Under the pieces are notes generated by a model, which worked only from the letters and a program-made list of their open reading frames with translations, did no database searches and was not told the origin of the DNA. This document shows, one piece after another, positions 32,482 to 41,637 of a DNA stretch of 64,000 nt. The position numbers and the translations under genes are program-made. The stretch is from Gluconacetobacter dulcium (GTDB lineage Bacteria; Pseudomonadota; Alphaproteobacteria; Acetobacterales; Acetobacteraceae), in the NCBI RefSeq assembly GCF_014174165.1, contig NZ_JABEQN010000009.1:62001-126000 (forward strand), in the 5' to 3' direction. The stretch's first letter is position 1. Every line of letters starts with the position of its first letter.

Positions 32482-34275
32482 ATGTATATGTCCTCTGGGT
32501 TTTCGTCATTGTCCCGTTTGCAGAAAGGTGGACGGGTTCTGTTGCCCGCTCTTGCCGGCGTGGTGTTCGTCATGCCTGCCCACGCGGCGCCGGGAGACGC
32601 CGAGATCGTGACCACCCGTAGTCAGCTTGCTCAGGCGACAGCGGGAACTGGTGCGACGGCTGCGACCCCGCCTGCGACCTCGATCGGTGCGGCAACGACA
32701 CCGGCTCCGGCCGTCACGCCGGTCGTGCCGAGCCGGGATTCATTCTGGCATGCACCGCCCCAGCAATTGCCGCCGCAGACCAGCCGGCCGGAACTGTATG
32801 GCCAGCCGCAATCGCTGATGCTGCATCCGCTGACGCCGATTCAGTTGCATCAGGGGCCGTGGGGGGTGTTCAACGCGAATACCGGGGCGGCTTCCGGCTT
32901 CGGCACGGTGGGATATTACGCGGTGGCGCGTTGGGCCGAGGATTGGTCGAGCCTTCGCGACAAGCGCAATCGCCATGATTTTCTCGATCCGCTGAAATAT
33001 ATCGCGCTCAATGACAGTGGCTCGATCTACCTGACGCTGAGCGGCAATTTCCGGCATCACGGTTTCTGGGAGCAGCATCCCGCCCTGGGGGCGGTGGGGA
33101 AGAGCCATACCTATCTGTCCAACCTGCGAACCAATCTCGGCGCGGACCTGCATCTGGGCGAGCATGTGCGTTTCTATGGCGAACTGATGAGCGGCCAGGC
33201 GACCGGTGGCAACAAATTCGGCTATAATGCCCGCTGGCGGAACCGGGTCGATGCGCAGCAGGCATTCGTGGAAGTGCGTGGGCATATGCTGGGGGCGACG
33301 ATGGGGGCCATGATCGGCCGCATGACGTTCCTTGACGTGCCGCCCAATATCTCGGCGGGCAGTGTCTATCCGTCCATTCCGTATTCATGGAACGGGTTGC
33401 GTGGCTACAGCGTCTGGAAACGGTTCCGCGTCGATCTGTTCGACCTGTCTCTGACCAACTACGAATATCGGGCGTTTCATGATCAGGTCGGATGGAAGAC
33501 CCGGCTGTTTGGCGCCTATACGTCTTACGCGATCCCCGAATTCAAGACGTTCGGCAAAAAGAGCCAGATTTTCGTCGATACCTATTATCTCGGCTATCTG
33601 CTGGCCAGCAGCCCGATCACGGCGACGAAGGGCATTGTCGCGGGTTCGACGCATCGTGACACGCCGGGTATGCGCGTGTGGGGTAATGCCGGGCCGATCG
33701 AATTCTCCGCCGGCGGCATGTGGCAGGGGGGGAATTTCCAGGCGACGAAGAACGGCCCGACGCGGCCGGTGTCGGCCTATTCGTTCAATGCCTCGGTAGC
33801 GTGGCGGTTCGCGAACTGGTGGGGGCGGCCCGCGATCGGAATCCAGGCCGACGATATTTCGGGTGGGGATACCCGCAAGAGTGCGACCAGTACCTGGGGG
33901 ACCTTCCTCTCGCCCTTCGTGCCCAGCGCGTACTATCTGGACCTGGCGCAGAACTTCAACCTGCAGAACGTGATTGATGTGGGACCGCTGGTGACGATGT
34001 CGCCCACCATCAATACGTCGCTGCTGCTGAGGGTGCCGGTGCTGTGGCGGAATTCGATCCACGATACGATCTATTTTCCCGGTGCCGTGAATTATGCCTA
34101 TCGCCCGTCGGGCGGTTATAGCGGCGTGCTGCCCCAGGGGAGCTTCACCTGGCGGGCAACGCGACATGTGACCTTCAGCGTCGACGGGCAATATACGGCG
34201 CTGTCGCGTGGATTGCGGGATGCCGGTGCGAAGCCGGGCGCCTATTTCCAGACCAATCTGGAACTCACGTTCTGA
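32482..34275 (+). CDS. Alginate-export family outer-membrane porin
   Basis: A 597-residue outer-membrane protein. Signal peptide about 1-36 (RLQKGGRVLLPALAGVVFVMPAHA). A Thr/Ala/Pro-rich linker (about 45-100) is followed by a large beta-barrel: KYIALNDSGSIYLTLSGNFRHH, LGADLHLGEHVRFYGELMSG, RVDAQQAFVEVRG, GLRGYSVWKRFRVDLFDL. It ends NLELTF with the terminal aromatic residue of barrel proteins. The domain order fits the Alginate_exp family, some of which pass polysaccharides or small anions. ATG 32482 is followed two codons later by another ATG; ATG 32449 is an alternative. Monocistronic. Confidence 0.8.
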   Translation: MYMSSGFSSLSRLQKGGRVLLPALAGVVFVMPAHAAPGDAEIVTTRSQLAQATAGTGATAATPPATSIGAATTPAPAVTPVVPSRDSFWHAPPQQLPPQTSRPELYGQPQSLMLHPLTPIQLHQGPWGVFNANTGAASGFGTVGYYAVARWAEDWSSLRDKRNRHDFLDPLKYIALNDSGSIYLTLSGNFRHHGFWEQHPALGAVGKSHTYLSNLRTNLGADLHLGEHVRFYGELMSGQATGGNKFGYNARWRNRVDAQQAFVEVRGHMLGATMGAMIGRMTFLDVPPNISAGSVYPSIPYSWNGLRGYSVWKRFRVDLFDLSLTNYEYRAFHDQVGWKTRLFGAYTSYAIPEFKTFGKKSQIFVDTYYLGYLLASSPITATKGIVAGSTHRDTPGMRVWGNAGPIEFSAGGMWQGGNFQATKNGPTRPVSAYSFNASVAWRFANWWGRPAIGIQADDISGGDTRKSATSTWGTFLSPFVPSAYYLDLAQNFNLQNVIDVGPLVTMSPTINTSLLLRVPVLWRNSIHDTIYFPGAVNYAYRPSGGYSGVLPQGSFTWRATRHVTFSVDGQYTALSRGLRDAGAKPGAYFQTNLELTF

Positions 34276-34475
34276 ATGGTGCAGGATTGCATGCCGCCGG
34301 GATGAGCCGGCGGCATGCTCGTGGGCCCGCGCGCCTGGCGGGCTCGATTCCCGAGAGCGGATCGACCTTACTCTTATGATAACGCAGCCGTGAGGTTCCT
34401 CTTGACGGGGAAGCTCTGGATGCCCGTTATCACAGGCATCGGGCCGGAAATGGCCCGCTGGAAGGAAAACGACTT

Positions 34476-35867
34476 ATGGCATACGCAACGACCAACCCCT
34501 ATACCGGCGAAGTGCTGGCCACGTTCCCGGATGCCACGGATAACGAGGTGCGTCAGGCGATTGACGACGCCCACGCGGCATTCTTGGACTGGCGCGACAC
34601 GCCGTTTGCGACCCGTGCCGCCGTGATGACGAAGGCGGCCCAGATCCTGCGGGCCGAAGCCGATGATTTCGCGCGCCTGCTGACGCTGGAAATGGGCAAG
34701 CTGTTTGCCGAGGCCAAGGCCGAGGTCGAGCTGTCGGCGGCGATCTTCGATTATTATGCCGAGCATGCCGAGAGCCTGCTGGCGCCGGAGAAACTGCCGG
34801 TGTCGGACCCGCGCTCGGGCGATGCGGTGCTGGTGCATCAGCCGCTGGGCGTGCTGCTGGCGATCGAGCCGTGGAATTTCCCCTATTATCAGATCGCGCG
34901 CATCATCGCGCCGCAGCTTTCGGCCGGTAATACCGTGCTGCTGAAGCATGCCTCGAACGTGCCGCAGAGTGCGGCGATCTTCCAGACGCTGATGAAGCGT
35001 GCGGGCCTGCCGGACGGCGCGTTCCGCAACCTGTACCCCACCCGTGGGCAGGTCGAGATGATCCTGAACGATCCGCGCGTGTGCGGTGCGGCCCTGACGG
35101 GCTCGGAAGGGGCCGGCTCGGTGATCGCGTCGCAGGCCGGCAAGGCGCTGAAGAAGACGACCATGGAGCTTGGCGGCGCCGACGCCTTCGTGGTGCTGGA
35201 AGACGCCGATCTGGAGAAAACCGCGAAATGGGCGGTGTTCGGCCGGCACTGGAATGCCGGGCAGGTGTGCGTGTCGTCCAAGCGCGTGATCGTGGTCGAT
35301 GCGGTCTATGACCGGTTCATGGAACTCTACACCGCCGGTGTGGCGGCGTTGAAGGCCGGCGACCCGATGGACCCCGAGACCACGCTGGCACCGCTGTCGT
35401 CGCAGGGGGCGGCCCAGGAGATCCGCGAGAACATCGCCAAGGCCGTGGCGCATGGCGCGACGGCAACCGAGGTCGGGCCCCGCGTGCCCGAGACCGGTGC
35501 CTTCGTGCAGCCGACGATCCTGACCGGCATGACGGGCGACAACCCTGCCCGCCTGTGGGAGTTCTTCGGCCCGGTGTCGATGATCTTCCGTGCCCGTGAC
35601 GAGGCCGACGCGATTCGCATCGCCAACGACACGCCGTATGGACTGGGTGGCTCGGTCTTCACCAAGGACACCGCGCGCGGTGTCGAGGTGGCGAAGAAGA
35701 TCCATACCGGCATGGTGTTCGTGAACCATCCGACGATGGTCAAGGCCGACCTGCCCTTTGGCGGCGTTGGGCGCTCGGGCTACGGCCGCGAGCTGATCGG
35801 GTTGGGAATCAAGGAGTTCGTCAACCACAAGCTGATCGACGTCGTCGATATCGACGCGCCGTTCTGA
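34476..35867 (+). CDS. gabD: NAD(P)-dependent succinate-semialdehyde dehydrogenase family enzyme
   Basis: A 463-residue aldehyde dehydrogenase. EPWNFPYYQIARIIAPQLSAGN is the cofactor and substrate segment, TMELGGADAFVVLEDADL holds the general-base glutamate (E in ELGG) and NAGQVCVSSKRVIV the catalytic cysteine. The C-terminal TPYGLGGSVFTKD, MVFVNHP and PFGGVGRSGYGRELI are typical for the 460-residue succinate-semialdehyde dehydrogenase branch. It would oxidise succinate semialdehyde, or a related aldehyde, to the acid, important where the TCA cycle is incomplete. GGAAGG before ATG 34476 fixes the start. Single gene; substrate is inferred from family. Confidence 0.87.
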   Translation: MAYATTNPYTGEVLATFPDATDNEVRQAIDDAHAAFLDWRDTPFATRAAVMTKAAQILRAEADDFARLLTLEMGKLFAEAKAEVELSAAIFDYYAEHAESLLAPEKLPVSDPRSGDAVLVHQPLGVLLAIEPWNFPYYQIARIIAPQLSAGNTVLLKHASNVPQSAAIFQTLMKRAGLPDGAFRNLYPTRGQVEMILNDPRVCGAALTGSEGAGSVIASQAGKALKKTTMELGGADAFVVLEDADLEKTAKWAVFGRHWNAGQVCVSSKRVIVVDAVYDRFMELYTAGVAALKAGDPMDPETTLAPLSSQGAAQEIRENIAKAVAHGATATEVGPRVPETGAFVQPTILTGMTGDNPARLWEFFGPVSMIFRARDEADAIRIANDTPYGLGGSVFTKDTARGVEVAKKIHTGMVFVNHPTMVKADLPFGGVGRSGYGRELIGLGIKEFVNHKLIDVVDIDAPF

Positions 35868-35968
35868 TTGCCTGACCGGGGCGCCGGCCGGTCCTGCGGG
35901 ATTGGCCGGCGATCCGTCGGATGGGGGGTTGCAATGCCCTTTCAGGCCCGTTATACGCTCGCCTCGTT

Positions 35969-36044
35969 GCCGGTGTAGCTCAGTTGGTAGAGCACGTCAT
36001 TCGTAATGATGGGGTCGGGAGTTCGAATCTCTTCACCGGCACCA
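35969..36044 (+). tRNA. trnT: tRNA-Thr (CGT)
   Basis: 76 nt including an encoded CCA. Acceptor GCCGGTG/CACCGGC, D-arm GCTCAGTTGGTAGAGC, anticodon loop TTCGTAA with CGT, T-arm GGGAGTTCGAATCTC. Reads ACG codons. Confidence 0.96.
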
Positions 36045-36437
36045 CTTCAGTCTTCCGTCGATCGTTCCTGTCGGTCGTTGCTATGGGCTGGGTGGTTTGG
36101 CAGTGTGCCGCATGTCCCGTTTGTGGGGGCAGCCGCTGGTATTTTCCTTCACGATGAGCGAATGGGTTGCCTGATCGGCTGATGGCTGGGGCGACGATGC
36201 TCAAGAGATCGTTATCTCGGCGAGACGTTCCTGTCATTTTGTCCCCTCGTCCGAGTGTTATCCAAATATTCTGATTTTCCTGCGATGATCAGGGGCCTGC
36301 CGGGCGGGTCATGCGGTGGTCCGGCCGTTATTCGCGATGGAAATTCTCCCCCTCCGCCTGTCTTCCGGCTCTCGTCATGGCAGCAATATGCTGGATGACT
36401 ATCGCCGATCCGATTTTGATTTATAGTACGGCGAGTC
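36045..36437. other. Gene-free region between tRNA-Thr and pqiA
   Basis: No gene seen. Short frames have no ribosome sites. A likely pqi promoter lies close to the right end, but I cannot fix its elements. Confidence 0.4.
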
Positions 36438-37907
36438 ATGAGCGAGACGATGTCAGCGCGGACTTCACGCATGCTCCGTCGGGCCGCTTGGCCACGTCGG
36501 ACAGCCGACCTGCGCCATGTCCGGACGATCGATGATCTGGTGGAATGTCCCGGATGCGGCCTGTTTCAGCGCCGCCCCCCGTTGCAGGCCGGCGAGTTGG
36601 CCGCCTGCTCGCGGTGTGGGCAGACGCTGGAGTGGCGGCGCCGGACCTCGCCGCTCCAGACGCCACTCGCTTTCTGCATCAGTTCCTGCGCGCTGTATCT
36701 GGCGGCTCTGGCGTCGTCCCTGATGACGCTGGACGTGTATGGGCGCGAACGTACGGTGGACCTGCTCACCGGCCCCATGGAACTGCTGCATGAGGGATGG
36801 GGGGAAGCCGGGCTCCTGGTCGGGCTGGTGACCATCGCGGCGCCGGCGGTGGTGATCGGGATGATGTTCGCCATCCTCTACGCCGCCAGCCGGCGGCAGA
36901 TGCCTGACTGGGCGCCGCACCTGCTGATCTGGTACGAGAAGATGCGGCCCTGGTCGATGATCGAGGTCTATGTTCTGGGTATTTTCGTTGCCTATACCAA
37001 GCTGACGGATCTGGCCCATGTCGATGTCGGCCCCGCCGTCTATCTGATATCGGCCCTGATGCTGACCATGGCGGCCACGGATTCGACCCTCGATACCGAA
37101 CGGATCTGGCGGCACCGGCGCGTGGATGCCATCACCCGGCAGGAGGATGGGGAGCGTGTGGCGGTCAGCCATGTGCATATCGACGAGATTCCGCTGCCGC
37201 CGGTCGATCATCTGGTGGCCTGCCCGTCCTGCGGGCTGGTGGGGGAACTGGGGGCGCCGGTCAGCAACCTGCGCTGCGTCGGTGTCTGTCCGCGCTGCGG
37301 CCACAAGGTCTGGCGACGGGCGCCCGACACGCTGGCGCGGACCAGCGCCTTTCTGCTGTCGGCCGTCATCTTCTATTTTCCGGCCAATCTCTACCCGGTC
37401 ATGACCTTCTTCAAGATGGGCGGCGGAGGTGGCCATACGATCATCGAAGGGGCCATCGAACTGTGGCAAGACGGGATGATCCCGCTTTCCTTGCTGGTGT
37501 TCTTTGCCAGCATCCTGGTGCCGATGCTCAAGATCCTCAGTCTGAGTTGGATGGTGATCGGCACCTGGAGCGGGTCGTCCTTCGCGCTGGTCAAGCGCAC
37601 GCGGCTGTTCCGCGTGGTGGATGTGATCGGCCGGTGGTCGATGATCGACGTCTTCATGGTGTCGATCCTGGTGGCGGTCGTCCGGTTCAATTCGCTGGCG
37701 AGCGTCACGGCCAATGCCGGGATGGTGGCCTTTGCCTCGGTGGTGGTGCTGACCCTGTTCGCGGCATGGAGCTTCGACCCCAGGGTGATGTGGGATGCGG
37801 CTGGCCTGAACGGGCCGTCGCTCGATGGCGTGGCGTCCGCCGCCGTGCGTGCGCGGACCGGCCGGCGCGCGGCAGAAACTGACAGGATGGAGCCGAGGCA
37901 GGCGTGA
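36438..37907 (+). CDS. pqiA: Intermembrane lipid transport protein PqiA
   Basis: A 489-residue inner-membrane protein with two PqiA domains, about eight membrane helices in all. Each domain begins with a zinc-type double CxxC: CPGC and CSRC at about 36-59, CPSC and CPRC at about 260-290. Helices include FCISSCALYLAALASSLM and FLLSAVIFYFPANLYPVMTFF, the latter a hallmark of the family. PqiA works with PqiB and PqiC to move lipids between membranes. The end overlaps pqiB by GTGA, so the operon is coupled. Confidence 0.92.
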   Translation: MSETMSARTSRMLRRAAWPRRTADLRHVRTIDDLVECPGCGLFQRRPPLQAGELAACSRCGQTLEWRRRTSPLQTPLAFCISSCALYLAALASSLMTLDVYGRERTVDLLTGPMELLHEGWGEAGLLVGLVTIAAPAVVIGMMFAILYAASRRQMPDWAPHLLIWYEKMRPWSMIEVYVLGIFVAYTKLTDLAHVDVGPAVYLISALMLTMAATDSTLDTERIWRHRRVDAITRQEDGERVAVSHVHIDEIPLPPVDHLVACPSCGLVGELGAPVSNLRCVGVCPRCGHKVWRRAPDTLARTSAFLLSAVIFYFPANLYPVMTFFKMGGGGGHTIIEGAIELWQDGMIPLSLLVFFASILVPMLKILSLSWMVIGTWSGSSFALVKRTRLFRVVDVIGRWSMIDVFMVSILVAVVRFNSLASVTANAGMVAFASVVVLTLFAAWSFDPRVMWDAAGLNGPSLDGVASAAVRARTGRRAAETDRMEPRQA

Positions 37908-39592
37908 CCGACGACCCCCAAGATCATTCCGACGATCGTGCCGCGGCTTCGCCGCCCGAGGCTTCGGCGCGCCGATATCGTTTCTCGATCGTCTGGCTGG
38001 TGCCGATCGTGGCGGTGGCCATCGCCGGCTATCTGGGCTGGCGCGGCATCATGGGGCGCGGCCCGGACATCACGATCATCTTCGACACGGCGGACGGGCT
38101 GACCAGCGGCCAGACCCAGGTGAAGAACAAGGCCGTGCCCCTGGGTACGGTGCAGGACGTGACGCTGACGCCCGATATGCGCCATGTCGAGGTGAAGGTG
38201 CGCATGAGCGCCAATGCATCGCCGATGCTGACGGACCACGCGCGCTTCTGGGTGGTGCGGCCGCGCCTGAACGGTGCCAGCGTCACCGGGCTCGAAACCC
38301 TGATGACCGGGGCCTATATTGCGATGGACCCGGGGGTGCCGGGGGGCGCCAGCGCAAGCAAATTCAAGGGATTGGAGGCGCCTCCGGGAATGCGCTCGGA
38401 CCAGCCCGGCAACACTTATACGCTGATTAGCCCCTCGCTGGGGTCGATCGGACAAGGGGCGCCGGTCTTCTTCCGCGACATCGATGTGGGTGAGGTGCTG
38501 GGCTACACCATGCCGCCGGGAGGCGAGGGGCCGATCCTGATCCAGGTCTTTATCCGCAAGCCCTATGACAGCTATCTGCGCACCGATACGCGCTTTTGGA
38601 ACGTGTCGGGCGTGCAGGTCGGGTTGGGTGCCGGCGGGCTGAAGGTGAAGCTGCAATCGATCCAGGCCCTGTTCTCGGGCGGGGTCGCGTTCGGCCTGCC
38701 GGACAAGCGGGAGGGGACCTCCGCGCCGACCGCGCCCAAGAATTCGGTCTTCCGGCTGTATGAGAGCAATGAGGCGGCGGATAATGCGGGCTATCGCGAG
38801 CGTGTGTCGCTGGTCACGTATCTGACCAGTTCGGTCTCGGGCCTGACGACCGGGGCGCAGGTGACGATGTTCGGCATTCAGGTGGGCACCGTGACCAGCG
38901 TGAAGTTGATGCTGGACCAGAAGGATGGGACCGCCCGGGTGCGGGTGGGGATGGAGATCCAGCCCGAGCGCATCCTGCCGTTGAGCGAAATTCATCGCGA
39001 TACCATGAGTGCGACCATTCAGGCGTTGGTGGATAACGGGCTTCGGGCCTCGGTCGATAGTGCCAGCCTGCTGACCGGCGAATCGATGATCGGCCTGAAT
39101 TTCGTCAAGAAGGCCACCCCGGCCGTCGTGACGACGGAGGGTACGGCGCTGGTCATCCCCAGCAAGGCCGGCGGCATGAGTGGCATCATGGATTCGCTTT
39201 CCACCGTTGCCGACAAGATCGCTGCGATGCCGTTGACCCAGGTGGGCGATAATCTGAACAACCTGCTGGCGCATTCCGACGCACGGATCAATTCGCCGGA
39301 AGTGAAGCAGGCCATCGTTGCGCTGCGCGATTCGCTGCGGAGCATCCAGGGGCTGGCGAGCGACGCCCGCACCGGCATGCATCCGCTGTTCCAGCGCCTG
39401 CCGCAGATGAGCGCGCAACTGGACAGCACCCTGAAGAATGCGAACAAGCTGATGGGGAGTTATGGCGGCGATACCGACTTCCACCGCGATCTGCAGCAGA
39501 TGCTGGTGCAGCTCAACGAGGCCGCGCGGTCGCTGCGCTTCCTGACCGATTTCCTCAACCGCCATCCCTCGGCGCTGATTACGGGACGCTAG
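37904..39592 (+). CDS. pqiB: MCE-domain lipid transport protein PqiB
   Basis: A 562-residue protein with one N-terminal membrane helix (FSIVWLVPIVAVAIAGYLGW, about 26-45) and three MCE domains (about 50-140, 165-260, 290-390). They start at DITIIFDTADGLTSGQTQVK, PVFFRDIDVGEVLGYTMPPG and SLVTYLTSSVSGLTTGAQVTM. The C-terminal part is a long helical needle with repeated heptads, ending in FLTDFLNRHPSALITGR, typical for PqiB. The GTG start overlaps the pqiA stop. It bridges the periplasm as a hexameric tube. Confidence 0.93.
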   Translation: MTDDPQDHSDDRAAASPPEASARRYRFSIVWLVPIVAVAIAGYLGWRGIMGRGPDITIIFDTADGLTSGQTQVKNKAVPLGTVQDVTLTPDMRHVEVKVRMSANASPMLTDHARFWVVRPRLNGASVTGLETLMTGAYIAMDPGVPGGASASKFKGLEAPPGMRSDQPGNTYTLISPSLGSIGQGAPVFFRDIDVGEVLGYTMPPGGEGPILIQVFIRKPYDSYLRTDTRFWNVSGVQVGLGAGGLKVKLQSIQALFSGGVAFGLPDKREGTSAPTAPKNSVFRLYESNEAADNAGYRERVSLVTYLTSSVSGLTTGAQVTMFGIQVGTVTSVKLMLDQKDGTARVRVGMEIQPERILPLSEIHRDTMSATIQALVDNGLRASVDSASLLTGESMIGLNFVKKATPAVVTTEGTALVIPSKAGGMSGIMDSLSTVADKIAAMPLTQVGDNLNNLLAHSDARINSPEVKQAIVALRDSLRSIQGLASDARTGMHPLFQRLPQMSAQLDSTLKNANKLMGSYGGDTDFHRDLQQMLVQLNEAARSLRFLTDFLNRHPSALITGR

Positions 39593-39595
39593 CCT

Positions 39596-40234
39596 ATGAG
39601 ACTGTCAGGGCATCCTTCCCGCCCGTTTGCCTCGCGCCGGGCGGTTCTGCTGGGGGCTGGCGGCCTGTTTGCCGTCGCCGCCGCCGGCCCGCTGGCCGCG
39701 TGTTCGTCGGACCCGAACCTCTATGCCCTCGTGCCGTGGCCCGGTGCCGCCCAGGCGGGTGGACCGGCGGTGATCGAGGTGCGGACGCCTTCGGTGGCGA
39801 CGTCGCTGGACCGCGAGCGCATCGTGCGCAGCGAGGGCGATTATCGCCTGAAGACCGCGAGCGGCGATGCCTGGAGCGAGGCGCTGCCGAGCATGATAGG
39901 TCACGTACTGACTGCCGACCTTCAGCAGCGCCTGCCGGGCAGCACCATCTTCGCCCAGAACGACGCGGTGGCGACCACGGCGCTGGCGGTGGTCGAACTG
40001 ACGCTGACACGCTTTTCACGCGATGCCAGCGGGCAGGCGGTGCTGGGCGGCAGTCTGGCTGTCCATTGGCTTGGGCATGACGGTGGGGCGTCGGACGTGC
40101 TGGCGCTGAACCTGCCGGTCGGCGGTTCGGGGACGGCCGGTCTGGTGGCGGCGCTGTGTGCGTTGCTGGGGCAGGTGGCGGATCGTGCGGCGGCGCATCT
40201 GCGGGCGCTTGGGCCTGTGGCGCCACCCGCCTGA
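39596..40234 (+). CDS. pqiC: Outer-membrane lipoprotein PqiC
   Basis: A 212-residue lipoprotein. The signal peptide ends in GPLAACSSD, a lipobox with cysteine at about residue 40; the long basic N-region (RPFASRRAVLL) could allow Tat export. The mature part belongs to the ABC-type transport auxiliary lipoprotein family: NLYALVPWPGAAQ, IEVRTPSVATSLDRERIV, LKTASGDAWSEALPSMIGHVLTADL and a mixed alpha-beta fold. It starts 3 bp after pqiB and completes the pqiABC operon. Confidence 0.88.
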   Translation: MRLSGHPSRPFASRRAVLLGAGGLFAVAAAGPLAACSSDPNLYALVPWPGAAQAGGPAVIEVRTPSVATSLDRERIVRSEGDYRLKTASGDAWSEALPSMIGHVLTADLQQRLPGSTIFAQNDAVATTALAVVELTLTRFSRDASGQAVLGGSLAVHWLGHDGGASDVLALNLPVGGSGTAGLVAALCALLGQVADRAAAHLRALGPVAPPA

Positions 40235-40336
40235 CGGTCAGGCCAGGGCGCTGCCCTGCACCCCGATTATTGAAAAACGATTGGGTTTCCAAAGGGCTTG
40301 GCCCTTTGGTGGGTCAAGGGCAAAGCCCTTGGAACG

Positions 40337-40366
40337 AAAAAGGGGCGCCTCGCAGCGCCCCTTTTC
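40337..40366. terminator. Bidirectional terminator between pqiC and nusG
   Basis: AAAAGGGGCGC, loop CTCGCA, GCGCCCCTTTT. A-tract and T-tract on both sides let it stop both converging operons. A nearby second inverted repeat (CCAAAGGGC / GCCCTTTGG, about 40288-40308) precedes it. Confidence 0.85.
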
Positions 40367-40387
40367 GTATCCGGATGGTCGGGTTGC

Positions 40388-40918
40388 CTAGAGCTTTTCG
40401 ACCTGGCTGTATTCGAGATCGACCGGAGTCGAGCGGCCGAAGATCGAGACGCTGACCTTGAGGCGCGCCTTTTCCTCGTCCACTTCCTCGATCGTGCCGT
40501 TGAAGGAAGTGAACGGGCCGTCGGACACGCGCACCTGTTCGCCGATCTCGAAGGTGATGGAGGGGCGGGGACGCTCCACGCCTTCCTGCGCCTGCTTCAT
40601 GATCCGCTCGGCTTCGGCCGCGGGGATCGGCGAGGGACGGGTCTTGGTGCCCAGGAAGCCGGTGACCTTGGGCGTGTCCTTGACCAGATGCCAAGCTTCG
40701 TCGGTCAGTTCCATGTTGACCAGCACGTAGCCGGGGAAGAACTTCCGCTCGGAACTGACCTTCTGGCCGCGACGGACCTCGACCACCTCTTCGGAGGGGA
40801 CCAGGATGTCACCGAAATGGTCGGACAGACCCTTCTGAGCCGCCTGCTCCTTGATGTGCTGGGCGATCTTCTTTTCGAAGCCTGAATAGACGTGAACGAC
40901 GTACCAACGTTTTGCCAT
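40388..40918 (-). CDS. nusG: Transcription antitermination/elongation factor NusG
   Basis: A 176-residue protein. The NGN domain starts [20 protein letters not shown] and contains [12 protein letters not shown] and [14 protein letters not shown]. The KOW domain (about 125-176) has [19 protein letters not shown] and [20 protein letters not shown]. NusG binds RNA polymerase and links it to Rho or ribosomes. It lies 9 bp after secE, the conserved bacterial order. Confidence 0.98.
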   Translation of the reverse strand: MAKRWYVVHVYSGFEKKIAQHIKEQAAQKGLSDHFGDILVPSEEVVEVRRGQKVSSERKFFPGYVLVNMELTDEAWHLVKDTPKVTGFLGTKTRPSPIPAAEAERIMKQAQEGVERPRPSITFEIGEQVRVSDGPFTSFNGTIEEVDEEKARLKVSVSIFGRSTPVDLEYSQVEKL

Positions 40919-40927
40919 GGTCGTTCC

Positions 40928-41122
40928 TCAGCCTCCCAGCCCAAAAAGTTCACGTACGCCCAGGCCGATGATCTGGTCGACGACAAAGAAGAAAACCGAC
41001 GTCATGGTGGCCATTGCCAGCACGGCACCTGTCGTCACCAGCGTGGCGCGACGTGTGGGCCATGTGACCTTGCTCGCCTCGGCGCGGACATCTTGCACAA
41101 ATTTCGCGGGACTGACCGACAC
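40928..41122 (-). CDS. secE: Protein translocase subunit SecE
   Basis: A 64-residue SecE of the short single-helix type. The cytosolic amphipathic helix AKFVQDVRAEASKVTWPTRRA carries the conserved KVTWP motif, and MATMTSVFFFVVDQIIGLGV is the membrane helix. I chose the GTG at 41122 with GAAGGG upstream; the longer frame (41146) adds residues unlike SecE. It is followed by nusG and preceded by tRNA-Trp. Confidence 0.95.
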   Translation of the reverse strand: MSVSPAKFVQDVRAEASKVTWPTRRATLVTTGAVLAMATMTSVFFFVVDQIIGLGVRELFGLGG

Positions 41123-41249
41123 GAAACACCCTTCTCGAACCACCACGCCGCTGTCCGGACCGGAGCGCGGACGAGGCCGGAAACACCCAAATACTGCATG
41201 TCGGGGGCACCGTCACGGTCCGGGCGGGAAAACTCCCGACCGGGGCGAG

Positions 41250-41326
41250 TGGCAGGGGTGGAGGGTCTCGAACCCACAACCTCCGGTTTTGGAGACCGGC
41301 GCTCTAGCCAATTGAGCTACACCCCT
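41250..41326 (-). tRNA. trnW: tRNA-Trp (CCA)
   Basis: 77 nt with encoded CCA. Acceptor AGGGGTG/CACCCCT, D-arm GCTCAATTGGCTAGAGC, anticodon loop CTCCAAA with CCA, T-arm GTGGGTTCGAGACCC. The trnW-secE-nusG order is common in bacteria. Confidence 0.97.
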
Positions 41327-41543
41327 GCAAGCCGCCTGCGGCGCCGACCAACGGAATAGCGGAAAGCTGTTCCCCTGGCCACCCGTGCGAACCCGGCGCA
41401 GGCAGCGGAAAAAAGTATGCCCAGCGGGTAAAGTCAAGAGGGGGGAGGCGATTCGTTCTTCCCGGTGTTGATTCATGCCCTTGCGGGATGGCGGAGAGGG
41501 CTTGCCGGAGAGGCGGGTTCGGCGGTATGGAAGAGCCATATGG

Positions 41544-41617
41544 GCGGGCGTAGCATAGTGGTAATGCAGTAGCCTTCCAAGCTTCTGAGGAGGGTTCGAT
41601 TCCCTTCGCCCGCTCCA
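41544..41617 (+). tRNA. trnG: tRNA-Gly (TCC)
   Basis: 74 nt with encoded CCA. Acceptor GCGGGCG/CGCCCGC, anticodon loop CTTCCAA with TCC, T-arm GAGGGTTCGATTCCC. It lies 20 bp before the MFS gene. Confidence 0.95.
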
Positions 41618-41637
41618 TTCTCCCGAATTCTCCGCGC

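Noticed and set aside
34374-35828. 484-codon minus-strand frame
   Set aside because: Antisense to the dehydrogenase gene.
37391-39565. 724-codon minus-strand frame
   Set aside because: Antisense to pqiB; no family features.
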